Assembly: GCF_001419745.1 (NCBI RefSeq)
Contig: NZ_LIRJ01000144.1
Coordinates: forward strand, 1-39,306
Reading direction: 5' to 3'
Origin: Streptomyces silaceus
Lineage (GTDB): Bacteria; Actinomycetota; Actinomycetes; Streptomycetales; Streptomycetaceae
Length of the DNA stretch: 39,306 nt
Made by a program: the position numbers and the translations under genes. The first letter of the stretch is position 1, and the number at the start of each line of letters is the position of its first letter. This document shows, piece after piece, positions 23,437 to 30,648 of this stretch. The notes below the pieces were generated by a model. That model saw only the letters and a program-made list of their open reading frames with translations, made no database searches and was not told the origin of the DNA.

Positions 23437-25710
23437 GTGAGCCCGACGGACGACCGGAGCGTGCGCGACGACGACGCCGGCGCCCCGGACCCGGTGCCGC
23501 CCGCCGGGCGCCGGGCCTGGGTGCCGCCGGTGGCCTGTGCCGTCCTGGCCCTGTCGGTGCTCGTCCTGGTGCTCGCCGGTACCGCCCGCAGCACGCTGCT
23601 CAACCGCGCGTACTACCAGAGCGTCCTGGACGAGCAGGACGCCTACGAACGGCTCTACGACGAGGTGCTCGTCGACCCGGCCACCACCCGCGTCACCCGT
23701 GATCTGCTCGGCCGGCTCCCGGTCCCGCAGGCGCAGGTGACGGCGAACCTGAAGAACGTGCTGCCGCCCGCCACCCTGCGCACCCTGGTGGACGAGCAGA
23801 TCGGCCACGCCGTGGGCTATCTGCGCGGCGACGAGCCGAAGCTCGCGGTCACGGTCGACCTGGCACCCGTCCTGACCAACATCGGCGGCCTCGCCCAGAT
23901 CTACCTGGGTGATCTGGTCGCCTCCGTGCAGGGCCGCGAGACGGCCGACTTCCCGGCGTTCACGCGCGAGCTGTCCGGGGCGCTCGGCGACATCGCGGCG
24001 GGCCGGCGCCCCGACTCGCTGCCCGAGCTGCGCCTGGACGCCGAGGGCGCCCGGCAGGCCACGGACTGGCTGCTGCGTCCGGTGCCCGAGAAGGAGCGGG
24101 CCGGCCTGCGCCCCCAGGTGCGGGCGGCCCTCGCGACCGGCGACGTGGCGTCCGCGCTGGCCGCCGTGGGCCCGTACGCGCTCGGCGACCGGCAGCGCGA
24201 CGCCACCGGCGACCTGTCCGCCCTCACCGACGACGGGCACTGGAACGTGGTGCCCGACCTGGAGGCGGCGGGCGTCGACCTGGGCGCGGTCAAGCAGGCG
24301 CGGGCCTTCACACGCCTCACGCTGGGCGTGGTGCAGGGGGCGGCCGTCGTGCTGGGGCTCGCGGCCGTGGCCCTGCTCGCCTTCACCGGGCCGCCGTCGT
24401 GGCCCGCGCGGCTGCGCCGGGTGGGGACGGGGCTCGCGGCGGGCGGCGCCCTCGCGGGGCTCGTCCTGCTGTACGTGCGCGGGCAGGTGGACGGCCTGGT
24501 GGCGACGCCGCCCGCCACCTGGCCGCCGTCCCTGAACCGCCTCCTGGACGACCTCCAGCACGGTGCGGCCGACGCCCTGGTGGCCGTGGGGTTCGTCGCG
24601 GCGGCCCTGCCGCTGCTGGCGGGGCTGGTGCTGGTCGGCGGGGCGTTCGCGTACGACAGATGGCACGAGCGGGTGCGCGAGCGGCTGGCGGGGACGGCGC
24701 TGACGCGGCGTACGGCCGGCTGGTCGCCCCGGCGGCGGACCACCGTGGTGGGCGCGGTGGCGGGCACCGTGGTGGCCGCGGCGCTGGCGGGCGCGGTGCT
24801 GGCCCCGGCCGCCGCCGGCCGGGACCCCAGGGAGCTGTGCATGGGCTCGGCGGCCCTGTGCGCCAAGCGCTACGACGAGGTCGCCTTCCTCGCCACCCAC
24901 AACTCGATGTCCACGACGGCGGACACGTTCATCGGACCGCTCCAGGACCCCGGCATCGAGGAGCAGTTGGAGGCGGGCGCGCGCGGTCTGCTCATCGACA
25001 CCTACACCTGGGAGAAGCCCGACGAGGTCGCCGCACGCCTCCAACTGGCTGACTTCCCGCCCGCGTTGAAGAAGCAGATCACGGAGCTGATCGCCGCCGC
25101 CAACCCGCCGCGCCCCGGCCTGTGGCTGTGCCACGGCGTCTGCCGCGCGGGCGCGATCCCGCTGGTCGAGACCCTGAAGCGGATCGGCGCCTGGCTGGAC
25201 GGCCACCCCGGTGAGGTGGTGACGCTGGTCGTCCAGGACGCCATCACCGGCGAGCAGACCGAGCGGGCGTTCCGCGAGGCGGGCCTGGCGCGGCTGCTCT
25301 TCACGCCGGACGCCGACCCGGACCGCCCCTGGCCCACCCTCGGCGAGATGGTGCGCACGGACCGCCGCCTGGTGGTCTTCGCCGAGCAGGCCGACGGCCC
25401 CGCGCGCTGGTACCGGAACTTCTACGCGTACGCCATGGAGACGCCGTTCGCGTTCCGCACGCCCGCGGAGATGTCCTGCGTGCCCCACCGGGGCGGCACG
25501 GGCAAGCGGCTGTTCCTGCTCAACCACTTCATCACCGACGCGGGCGGCAGCCGTCCGGACGCCGCCGAGGTCAACGCCCGGCGCTTCCTCCTCGACCGCG
25601 CGCACCGCTGCGAGCGCGAGCGCGGCCGGCCGGTGAACTTCGTCGCGGTCGACTTCGCCACGCTCGGCGACGCGCGGGGCGCGGTGGACGCGCTCAACAA
25701 GGAGCGCTGA
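23437..25710 (+). CDS. Multi-pass membrane protein with PI-PLC-like domain
   Basis: A 757-residue protein. One membrane helix near the N-terminus (about 29-49) precedes a soluble region (50-290). Further hydrophobic helices lie at about 293-316, 330-347, 378-405 and 435-458. The C-terminal 290 residues resemble a phosphatidylinositol-specific phospholipase C TIM barrel. His488 in FLATHNSMST matches the first catalytic histidine, IDTYTW the following acidic strand, and LWLCHGVCRAG (about 555-566) the second-histidine area. Cys residues near 468, 475 and in CHGVC suggest an exterior, disulphide-bonded domain. True phospholipase activity is not certain; non-lytic homologues exist. GTG at 23437 follows the ANTAR gene by 36 bases, so it may be the last gene of that operon. 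Confidence 0.75.
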   Translation: MSPTDDRSVRDDDAGAPDPVPPAGRRAWVPPVACAVLALSVLVLVLAGTARSTLLNRAYYQSVLDEQDAYERLYDEVLVDPATTRVTRDLLGRLPVPQAQVTANLKNVLPPATLRTLVDEQIGHAVGYLRGDEPKLAVTVDLAPVLTNIGGLAQIYLGDLVASVQGRETADFPAFTRELSGALGDIAAGRRPDSLPELRLDAEGARQATDWLLRPVPEKERAGLRPQVRAALATGDVASALAAVGPYALGDRQRDATGDLSALTDDGHWNVVPDLEAAGVDLGAVKQARAFTRLTLGVVQGAAVVLGLAAVALLAFTGPPSWPARLRRVGTGLAAGGALAGLVLLYVRGQVDGLVATPPATWPPSLNRLLDDLQHGAADALVAVGFVAAALPLLAGLVLVGGAFAYDRWHERVRERLAGTALTRRTAGWSPRRRTTVVGAVAGTVVAAALAGAVLAPAAAGRDPRELCMGSAALCAKRYDEVAFLATHNSMSTTADTFIGPLQDPGIEEQLEAGARGLLIDTYTWEKPDEVAARLQLADFPPALKKQITELIAAANPPRPGLWLCHGVCRAGAIPLVETLKRIGAWLDGHPGEVVTLVVQDAITGEQTERAFREAGLARLLFTPDADPDRPWPTLGEMVRTDRRLVVFAEQADGPARWYRNFYAYAMETPFAFRTPAEMSCVPHRGGTGKRLFLLNHFITDAGGSRPDAAEVNARRFLLDRAHRCERERGRPVNFVAVDFATLGDARGAVDALNKER

Positions 25711-25715
25711 CCGGG

Positions 25716-25761
25716 GCGAGGCGCGCCCGGTGGGGTCGGCGAGGCGTGTCCGGTGCGGTCA
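25716..25761. repeat. Imperfect 23-base tandem repeat between convergent genes
   Basis: Unit 25716-25738 and unit 25739-25761 match at 19 of 23 positions. The second includes the minus-strand stop codon of the Ala-rich protein gene. This resembles the stop-codon duplications seen at three other gene ends in the window. Confidence 0.55.
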
Positions 25762-26307
25762 GAGGTGCATCATCGACATCAGCTCGGGGCTGCGCATGCC
25801 CGTGGACACCTCGGGGAGCGGCTCGCCGCGCCGCAGCCAGCCCGCCCGTTCGGCGGCGGCGACGGCCGCTTCCTCGGCCTCGTCGGCGCGGGCGTTCAAC
25901 TCCGCGCTCGCGCCCAGGTGTTCCTTGCCGGCGGCGTCCGAGGCGGCCTGCGACGCCTTGAGCGCGGCCTCGCAGGCCGCGACGGCGAGGTCGCCGGAGC
26001 CGTCGTGGAGCCTGCCCATCTGCGCGGCCTGGGCGGCGGACGCGGCGGCGTTGCGCGCGCAGCGGGAGTCCGCGGCCGGGTTGGGGGCGCTCTCGGCGAG
26101 CACGGCCAGCGCCTGCGCGGACACGCGGGCCGCGTGGGCGGCCTTCCAGGCGATGTTCCTGCCCTCGGCCTCCCGCGCCTCCTCCGTGTCCTGCTCCTCG
26201 GCGGCCGCCCGCTCGATGTACTGGCAGAGCGCGGCGGCGCGCACCGCCGCGCTCCTGGCCCGTGCCGCGTGACTCGCCCTGAGTGCGTCGTGGTTGCCTT
26301 CGCTCAT
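25759..26307 (-). CDS. Ala-rich helical protein of unknown function
   Basis: A 182-residue, about one-third alanine protein without Pro-rich or membrane segments; almost the whole length should be alpha-helical. AARARSAAVRAAALCQYIERAAAEE, AWKAAHAARVSAQALAVLAE and AAVAAAERAGWLRRGEPLPEV suggest amphipathic helices or a coiled bundle. I do not recognise the family. The ATG at 26307 has GAGGAG about seven bases upstream; an ATG two codons earlier has no room for one. It lies 68 bases after the DoxX-like gene on the same strand and may be co-transcribed with it. Confidence 0.7.
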   Translation of the reverse strand: MSEGNHDALRASHAARARSAAVRAAALCQYIERAAAEEQDTEEAREAEGRNIAWKAAHAARVSAQALAVLAESAPNPAADSRCARNAAASAAQAAQMGRLHDGSGDLAVAACEAALKASQAASDAAGKEHLGASAELNARADEAEEAAVAAAERAGWLRRGEPLPEVSTGMRSPELMSMMHL

Positions 26308-26375
26308 GGCCATCTCCTCGTCGGGTGAGCGGCAGGGTGGCACGTCGGGGTCCAACAGAACAGGGACAGGGCGCC

Positions 26376-26822
26376 TCAGAAGAGGCCGAGCGCCGCGTCC
26401 AGCGACCAGGTCTGCCAGCTCGCCGCGAACAGGGCGACCACGGAGATCAGCGCCATCATGGCGTTCTGCCCCTGCTCGGCCCAGTCGTGGATCATCAGGA
26501 CCAGGTAGATCAGGTTGAGCACGAGCCCGCCGACCAGCGCGACCGGCGTGAGGAACCCGAAGATCAGGCCGAGTCCGAGGGCCAGCTCCGCGTAGGCGAC
26601 GACGTACGCCATGACGACGGGCCGGGGCTTGACCACGACGTCGAAGCCGCTGCGCACGGCGGACCACTTGTGCTTCTCGGCGACGCTCGCGGCCCAGCCG
26701 ATCCCGCCCCCGCCGAACCACTCCTTCTTGTCCTTGTGCCGCCAGCTCTCCAGCCACCACAGGCCGAGCCCGATCCGGAGCACGGCCAGCCACTCGGCGC
26801 CGCCGAGCCACATCGTCTGCAT
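26376..26822 (-). CDS. DoxX-like integral membrane protein
   Basis: A 148-residue protein with four probable membrane helices: about 8-25 (AEWLAVLRIGLGLWWLESW), 70-90 (AYVVAYAELALGLGLIFG), 92-110 (LTPVALVGGLVLNLIYLVL) and 120-137. It carries the DoxX/thiosulfate:quinone oxidoreductase-like pattern (early GLxWxxxxxxK and AYAELALGLGLIFGFLTP). DoxX relatives are linked to quinone-coupled or redox-stress membrane functions. The ATG at 26822 has GGGAGG upstream. It is divergent from the amidohydrolase gene, and related palindromes lie before each of the two genes, hinting at one shared regulator. Confidence 0.8.
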   Translation of the reverse strand: MQTMWLGGAEWLAVLRIGLGLWWLESWRHKDKKEWFGGGGIGWAASVAEKHKWSAVRSGFDVVVKPRPVVMAYVVAYAELALGLGLIFGFLTPVALVGGLVLNLIYLVLMIHDWAEQGQNAMMALISVVALFAASWQTWSLDAALGLF

Positions 26823-26841
26823 CGAGAGCCTCCCAACGAAT

Positions 26842-26856
26842 CTGACGAGTCGTCAG
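26842..26856. promoter_or_regulatory. Perfect palindrome upstream of the DoxX-like gene
   Basis: CTGACGA and TCGTCAG flank a single G. The site lies 20 bases upstream of the DoxX-like ATG. Size and symmetry fit a TetR-type operator. It shares the TCTGA-N7-GTCAG framework with the palindrome at 26939-26955. Confidence 0.5.
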
Positions 26857-26938
26857 TTCACCGGATCCGCGGGGATCGCGCAAGGGGTCGAGTTCCGGGT
26901 GGGCGCTTGCCGAAGTCACGGTCGGCCCATAACCTCGA

Positions 26939-26955
26939 TCTGATGGACCGTCAGA
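26939..26955. promoter_or_regulatory. Palindrome overlapping the amidohydrolase promoter region
   Basis: TCTGATGG and CCGTCAGA flank an A, with one mismatch in eight arm positions. It follows a TAACCT-like -10 element (26930-26935) and lies 40 bases before the GTG start, so a bound repressor would block the start of transcription. No regulator gene is adjacent. Confidence 0.5.
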
Positions 26956-26995
26956 TACGAGCCGGGGAAACCGGCAGGCAGTAGGGGGCACATCA

Positions 26996-28213
26996 GTGGT
27001 CAGCAGCGAGGACGGCACCAAGGAACTCCCCCGGGTCATCAGCGTGGACGACCACGTGATCGAGCCCGCGCACCTCTTCGAGAGGTGGCTCCCGAGCAAG
27101 TACCGCGACCGCGGACCGAAGCCCTTCACGGCGGGCATCGGCGAGTTGGCGTACATCGGCGGCAAGTACAAGTTCACGACGGATCCGGAAGGCCAGATCA
27201 CCGACTGGTGGGAGTACGAGGGCGACCTCTTCCCGTACAAGCGGATCATCGCGGCCGTCGGCTTCTCGCGCGACGAGATGACCCTCGACGGCATCACCCG
27301 GGAGCAGATGCGGCGCGGCTGCTGGGACCCCAAGGCCCGCCTCGCGGACATGGACGTCAACCACGTCGAGGCCTCGCTCTGCTTCCCGACCTTCCCGCGC
27401 TTCTGCGGCCAGACCTTCGCCGAGGCGAAGGACAAGGAGGTCGGGCTCGCCTGCGTCCGGGCGTACAACGACTGGATGGTCGAGGAGTGGTGCGGCGACA
27501 GCGGCGGCCGGCTCATCCCGCTGTGCCTGATCCCGCTCTGGGACATCGACCTCGCCGTCGCCGAGATCAGGCGGAACGCCGTCCGGGGCGTGCGCGCGGT
27601 GACCTTCTCCGAGATCCCGACGTACCTGGGACTTCCGTCGATCCACTCCGGCTACTGGGACCCGTTCTTCGCGGCCTGCGAGGAGACCGGCACGGTCGTC
27701 AACATGCACATCGGCTCGTCGTCGCAGATGCCGGCCGCGTCACCCGACGCGCCCCCGGCCGTCCAGGCCTCGCTGAGCTTCAACAACGCGATGGCCTCGA
27801 TGATGGACTTCCTCTTCTCCGGGGTCCTCGTGAAGTTCCCCCGCCTCAAACTCGCCTACAGCGAGGGCCAGATGGGATGGATCCCCTACGCCCTGGAGCG
27901 CGCCGACGACGTGTGGGAGGAGCACCGCGCCTGGGGCGGCGTCAAGGACCTGATCCCCGAGCCCCCGTCGACGTACTACTACCGGCAGATCTTCTGCTGC
28001 TTCTTCCGCGACAAGCACGGCGTCGACTCCATCGAGACCGTGGGCGTGGACAACGCGACCTTCGAGACGGACTATCCGCACGTCGACTCGACCTGGCCGC
28101 ACACCAAGCAGGTGGCCCAGGAGCACGTGGGGCACCTCTCCGACGAGGTCGCGTACAAGCTGCTGCGCGGCAACGCGATCCGGATGCTCGACCTGCCCTT
28201 CGACCGGAACTGA
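26996..28213 (+). CDS. Amidohydrolase family 2 (ACMSD-like) metal-dependent hydrolase
   Basis: A 405-residue TIM-barrel hydrolase or decarboxylase of the amidohydrolase-2 family. The N-terminal VISVDDHVIEP is the DxH-type metal-binding strand (residues about 14-24). NMHIGSSSQ (about 236-244) holds a further ligand His. KLAYSEGQMGWIPYALERAD and ETVGVDNATFETDYPHVDSTWPHT near the C-terminus give the last conserved His/Asp residues. Such proteins, often annotated 2-amino-3-carboxymuconate semialdehyde decarboxylase-like, act on aromatic or cyclic breakdown intermediates; the substrate here is unknown. GTG at 26996 has GTAGGGGG upstream. Candidate repressor palindromes precede it. Confidence 0.88.
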   Translation: MVSSEDGTKELPRVISVDDHVIEPAHLFERWLPSKYRDRGPKPFTAGIGELAYIGGKYKFTTDPEGQITDWWEYEGDLFPYKRIIAAVGFSRDEMTLDGITREQMRRGCWDPKARLADMDVNHVEASLCFPTFPRFCGQTFAEAKDKEVGLACVRAYNDWMVEEWCGDSGGRLIPLCLIPLWDIDLAVAEIRRNAVRGVRAVTFSEIPTYLGLPSIHSGYWDPFFAACEETGTVVNMHIGSSSQMPAASPDAPPAVQASLSFNNAMASMMDFLFSGVLVKFPRLKLAYSEGQMGWIPYALERADDVWEEHRAWGGVKDLIPEPPSTYYYRQIFCCFFRDKHGVDSIETVGVDNATFETDYPHVDSTWPHTKQVAQEHVGHLSDEVAYKLLRGNAIRMLDLPFDRN

Positions 28214-28270
28214 TCACTGGCCGGCACCCCGGCGTTATCGTTCGCCTGTTCCCTGCGGAGAGGCGGTCGG

Positions 28271-29224
28271 ATGAGCAGGCCCACGTCGAGCGGCCCCACG
28301 AGCGCGACGAGCGACCCCACGACGGAGACCCTGGTCACGCTGGGCCGGGCCTATGTGCGACGGGCCCCGGGCACGCTGTTCAAGAGCGCGCTCGCGGCCC
28401 GCCTCCTCAACCCGCGGCTGCGGGACCACCCGCGACGGAGGGTCGTCGACGTGGAGTTCGGCGCACGCTTCGCCGTCGACACCCAGGACCTGATCCAGCG
28501 CTACCTGTATCTGTTCGGCGGCTGGGAGCCGCACATGACGCGGTGGCTGAGGACCCGGCTCGGCGCCGGGGACGTCTTCGTCGACGTCGGCGCCAACATC
28601 GGGGTGTTCGCCGTCCTCGGCTCCCGGCTGGTGGGCCCCGCGGGCCGGGTGGTCGCCGTCGAGGCCTCGCCGGACTTCCACCGGCGGCTGTTGCGCCATG
28701 CCGAACTCAACGGCTGCGACAACATACGCGCGGTCGACGCGGCGGTCTCGGACCGCAGGAAGAAGCTGACGTTCGTCCTCGCCAGCTCCCGCAACATGGG
28801 GGCGAACTCGATCGTTCCGTACGACGGTGATGCCGAGTCGACCTTCGAGCGCGAGGCGGTGCCGCTGGCCGAACTGCTCGACGCGGACGAGATCGCACGC
28901 GCCCGTGTCATCAAGATCGACGTGGAGGGCGCGGAGGGCGGGGTGATCCGCGGACTGCGGCCCGTCCTCGACCGGCTCCGCCCCGACGCGGAGATCGCCG
29001 TGGAGGTCACCCCCGAGCGCATGGCCCTGCTCGGCGACTCGGCCGACGAACTCCTCGCCACCATGCGGGAGTACGGCTTCCACACCTACCGGCTCGCCAA
29101 CGACTACGCCCCCGAGGGCTACCCGCACGCCATGCGGCACCCCGCGGCGCCCGTGCGGTGGCGGGGGCCGGTCGTGGGGGAGACGGAGCTGGTCTTCTCG
29201 CGGGTGGACGCCGAGGTGCTGTGA
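28271..29224 (+). CDS. FkbM family methyltransferase
   Basis: A 317-residue protein with the FkbM SAM-dependent O-methyltransferase core. VFVDVGANIGVFAVLGSRLVGPAGRVVAVEASPDFHRRL (residues about 98-136) is motif I and the following acidic strand. VIKIDVEGAEGGVIRGL (about 215-231) is the FkbM hallmark. FkbM proteins methylate sugars or natural-product hydroxyls. The neighbour on the opposite strand is a glycosyltransferase, so a role in decorating a surface or secreted glycan is possible but unproven. ATG at 28271 follows GGAGAGGCGG. It converges with the glycosyltransferase gene. Confidence 0.9.
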   Translation: MSRPTSSGPTSATSDPTTETLVTLGRAYVRRAPGTLFKSALAARLLNPRLRDHPRRRVVDVEFGARFAVDTQDLIQRYLYLFGGWEPHMTRWLRTRLGAGDVFVDVGANIGVFAVLGSRLVGPAGRVVAVEASPDFHRRLLRHAELNGCDNIRAVDAAVSDRRKKLTFVLASSRNMGANSIVPYDGDAESTFEREAVPLAELLDADEIARARVIKIDVEGAEGGVIRGLRPVLDRLRPDAEIAVEVTPERMALLGDSADELLATMREYGFHTYRLANDYAPEGYPHAMRHPAAPVRWRGPVVGETELVFSRVDAEVL

Positions 29225-29273
29225 GTTGAGTCGAGTCGAGCGGAGGGTCGGGTGCTACGGGGAGGAGCCGCGA

Positions 29274-29309
29274 GCTACGCGGCGGGGCCGTGGCTACGCG
29301 GCGGGGCCG
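29274..29309. repeat. Exact 17-base direct repeat at the glycosyltransferase gene end
   Basis: GCTACGCGGCGGGGCCG occurs at 29274-29290 and 29293-29309. The right copy codes for the last residues and TAG stop of the minus-strand glycosyltransferase; the left copy repeats these codons just beyond the stop. Confidence 0.75.
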
Positions 29310-30073
29310 GGCGGCACCGTGCCGCCCGGGTGGCGCCACTGGAGGTCGGCGAGCGCCCGCGCCCGCGCCGCGATCACCGCCATGCGGGCGGTCCGTTCGG
29401 CGCCGTCCGTGTGCGGGGCCTGGCCGGTGACCTGGCCCTCCCACTTGCGGTAGAAGAGGCCGACCTCCGACGAGAACCAGCCGCGGGCCACGGAGTTCAG
29501 CGCCAGCAGCAGCCCCGTGTCCTCGGACGCCGGCAGCGCCATCCAGCCACCGAGCGCCAGCAGCAGCTCGCGCCGCACGCACAGCGAGGCCGGGTGCACC
29601 TGCGCGAGGTGGTCGTGGGCCGCCCAGTGGCCGAGGACCGCGCCGCGCTCGACCGGCCCGTGCGCGGGGTCGCCGGGAAAGCCGACGGTCGAGCCGTCGG
29701 GCAGCAGGTCGAGCACGCGGGACGTGGTCCAGCCGAGCTCCGGGTCGCCCTCCAGGGCCGCGATGTCGCGGGCCAGCACGCCCGGCGCCAGCCGGTCGTC
29801 GGCGTCGAGGACCTTCACGTACTCCCCGTCCGCGCGCGCCAGCGCCATCGTGCGGGCGACCCCCGGGCCGCCGGGCCGGCCCTGCCGGAAGGAGACCCGC
29901 ACGTCGTCCGGGACGTACGGCGCGACCCCGTCGGTCGTGCCGTCCTCCTGGACCAGCCAGCGCCACTCCCAGCCCGGGGGCAGCTCCTGGGCGCGCAGGG
30001 AGTCGTACGCGTCGGGCAGGAAGCCCGCCGCGGGCGCGTGCACGGCCGTGACGACGTCGATCCGCCGGGGCAC
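29294..30073 (-). CDS. Family 2 glycosyltransferase
   Basis: A 259-residue GT-A fold glycosyltransferase. The N-terminal strand RIDVVTAVHAPAAGFLPDAYDSLRAQ, the nucleotide-binding region WLVQEDGTTDG (residues about 39-49) and the metal-binding DxD motif in YVKVLDADDRL (about 85-95) are clear. A later acidic LPASEDTGLLLALN is a candidate catalytic base region. No membrane helix is present, so it is cytosolic or peripheral. Nucleotide sugar and acceptor are unknown. GTG at 30073 follows GGTGGAG. It faces the FkbM gene; they might serve the same glycan, though they are not co-transcribed. Confidence 0.88.
   Translation of the reverse strand: MPRRIDVVTAVHAPAAGFLPDAYDSLRAQELPPGWEWRWLVQEDGTTDGVAPYVPDDVRVSFRQGRPGGPGVARTMALARADGEYVKVLDADDRLAPGVLARDIAALEGDPELGWTTSRVLDLLPDGSTVGFPGDPAHGPVERGAVLGHWAAHDHLAQVHPASLCVRRELLLALGGWMALPASEDTGLLLALNSVARGWFSSEVGLFYRKWEGQVTGQAPHTDGAERTARMAVIAARARALADLQWRHPGGTVPPGPAA
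29307..29329 (+). terminator. Perfect hairpin at the convergent gene junction
   Basis: CCGGGCGGCA (29307-29316) pairs perfectly with TGCCGCCCGG (29320-29329) around a CCG loop. It lies within the last codons of the minus-strand glycosyltransferase and about 83 bases after the FkbM stop. It could end the FkbM transcript. Confidence 0.5.
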
Positions 30074-30445
30074 GGCTCCACCACCTTTCCGGGGGTCGTC
30101 CGACCGTCGGACGCGGCTCAGGATACGACCCCGGACAGTTCAATGACTTGAAGGTCCGGGGCCGTTACCCCAGAGGCAATCCGGCGAAATCCAGGGTCCG
30201 TCCGTACGGAGATCGAGGGCCCGTCCGCCCGGAGATCCCGGCCGGAGATGCAAGGCCCGCCCGCACGAAGCATGGCCACACCACCCAGCTGCCCCGAAGA
30301 TATTCGGCCGACCCGGGACAGAAGGGAACGCGGAGATCTCCATTGCCTGAATTCCGGCCACTCGACCCGCCGTATCGAATAACTTCTCGCCACGGGACAC
30401 CTGTCCGGGCAGGGGTGGTTCTCGGCCACCGGGCCGCGCGGCCAC

Positions 30446-30492
30446 GAAAAATGCCCGATCGCTGGCGACGGGGGATGCACCAGCGATCGGGC
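30446..30492 (-). terminator. Canonical intrinsic terminator, minus strand
   Basis: GCCCGATCGCTGG (30453-30465) pairs perfectly over 13 bases with CCAGCGATCGGGC (30480-30492). On the minus strand the stem is followed by ATTTTTCG. It is the best intrinsic terminator in the window and would end the transcript of the nSTAND-WD40 gene, about 155 bases past its stop, or of a short RNA between them. Confidence 0.8.
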
Positions 30493-30556
30493 TGCGTCCA
30501 ACAGTAACAAGGCCGCTCGTCCGAGGGGAATCAACTGCCGTATCGAATTGAGGAGT

Positions 30557-30572
30557 TGTGATCGGGATCACG
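30557..30572. promoter_or_regulatory. CRP/FNR-like palindrome
   Basis: TGTGATCGGGATCACG fits the TGTGA-N6-TCACA pattern at nine of ten arm positions, with a perfect GTGATC-GG-GATCAC core. It lies just beyond the 3' end of the nSTAND gene, and no gene begins nearby. Possibly chance. Confidence 0.25.
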
Positions 30573-30648
30573 CTCCGGAGCGCGGGATTCCGGGCTTGGG
30601 GCGACTTTGGCCGCACCTTGGCGTCACATTGGACACGCCGTGGAGCCG

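Larger units (their letters stand above)
30074..30648. other. 575-base intergenic region
   Basis: No gene is supported; the open frames lack ribosome binding sites and resemble translations of GC-rich noncoding DNA. The stretch holds a degenerate 23-base tandem repeat at 30194-30216/30217-30239 (five mismatches), the strong minus-strand terminator at 30446-30492, and a CRP-like palindrome at 30557-30572. Part must be the 3' untranslated region of the nSTAND gene. Confidence 0.5.

Noticed and set aside
18549..30073. Natural-product biosynthetic cluster (oxygenase, FkbM methyltransferase, glycosyltransferase)
   Set aside because: There is no core synthase, the oxygenase is broken, and the genes are on different strands among signalling genes.
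30148..30507. 119-codon plus-strand frame in the 30 kb intergenic region
   Set aside because: No ribosome binding site, basic low-complexity product, and it runs through a terminator hairpin.
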